Assembly: GCF_031845375.1 (NCBI RefSeq)
Contig: NZ_JAVREK010000001.1
Span: 345,146 to 409,145, forward strand
Direction: 5' to 3'
From: Streptomonospora wellingtoniae
GTDB taxonomy: Bacteria; Actinomycetota; Actinomycetes; Streptosporangiales; Streptosporangiaceae
DNA: 64,000 nucleotides
Below, piece after piece: positions 63,912-64,000 of the stretch. Below the pieces are notes generated by a model, which did no database searches, was not told the DNA's origin, and worked only from the letters and a program-made list of their open reading frames with translations. Position 1 is the first letter of the stretch, and the number at the start of each line of letters is the position of its first letter. The position numbers were made by a program, and so were the translations under genes.

Positions 63912-64000
63912 TCAGCCGCGGGTGTCTGAGGGCAGGTTGAGCCCTTCGAACGCGGTGGGACTGCGCATCCCGATACTGGAGTGGCGCCTATGAGGATTAT
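63912..64000 (-). mobile_element. IS3-family transposase, C-terminal end (window edge)
   Basis: The minus strand gives NPHRRHSSIGMRSPTAFEGL then NLPSDTRG and a stop at 63912. RRHSSIGMRSPTAFE is the usual end of IS3-type integrase-domain transposases. The element continues beyond 64000. Its end lies somewhere at about 63880-63910, next to the truncated recombinase. Confidence 0.65.

Overview
The window is about 70% G+C with actinobacterial gene content: a PknG-type kinase, a CYP157/CYP154 pair, many TetR and MarR regulators, frequent GTG starts and ATGA/GTGA gene overlaps. The style suggests a Nocardiopsaceae-like actinomycete (for example Nocardiopsis or Streptomonospora), but no rRNA or other taxonomic marker is present, so that placement is inference.

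Positions 1-7976 (minus strand) hold a signalling cluster read from right to left: pknG, a PP2C phosphatase, a VWA protein, an FHA protein, a GlnX-like membrane protein and a GlnH-like binding lipoprotein cut by the window edge. It looks like an expanded form of the mycobacterial GlnH-GlnX-PknG amino-acid sensing system. Positions 8-24 kb are chromosomal genes: a NarL-type two-component pair, HdeD, citrate synthase, an ICMT-like protein, an acyl-CoA dehydrogenase between TetR regulators, a second Ser/Thr kinase, a zinc-ribbon protein and the P450 pair. Positions 24-44 kb hold copA, a GNAT protein, a nucleoside hydrolase, an AGCS symporter, an orphan NarJ-like chaperone, an AviRa-like methyltransferase, four tRNA genes (Asp, Phe, Asp, Glu), a metallophosphoesterase, a zincin, an MFS transporter, PspC and a zinc alcohol dehydrogenase. 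Three copies of a 55-bp palindromic repeat (8183, 16727, 29812) lie at gene 3' ends.

From about 44.4 kb the sequence becomes accessory and partly decayed: a paired SMR efflux operon with a frameshifted DsbA/FrnE-like gene and a MarR regulator, an IS481 remnant, a MarR/cupin pair, a broken isochorismatase and a 3' fragment of tRNA-Lys that looks like an attachment-site scar.

Positions 49.5-62.3 kb are a complete type I-E CRISPR-Cas locus: array 1 (27 repeats, read leftward), cas3, cas8e-cse2-cas7-cas5-cas6e-cas1-cas2 (rightward), and array 2 (27 repeats, read rightward). Both arrays have leaders facing the cas genes, and the two leaders share sequence at identical distances. To the right are a frameshifted small gene, a tyrosine recombinase lacking its N-terminus and the end of an IS3-family transposase, so the locus probably sits in the remains of an integrated element.

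The most interesting observation is between cas3 and cas8e. A leaderless repeat-spacer-repeat unit with degenerate repeats (54245-54334) has a pseudo-spacer whose first 14 positions match a site about 100 bp away, just after cas3, except at positions 6 and 12. Those are the bases type I-E Cascade flips out and does not pair. The site also has a GAG motif in the PAM position. This is the layout expected of a CreR-like Cas-regulating RNA that would direct Cascade to repress its own operon.
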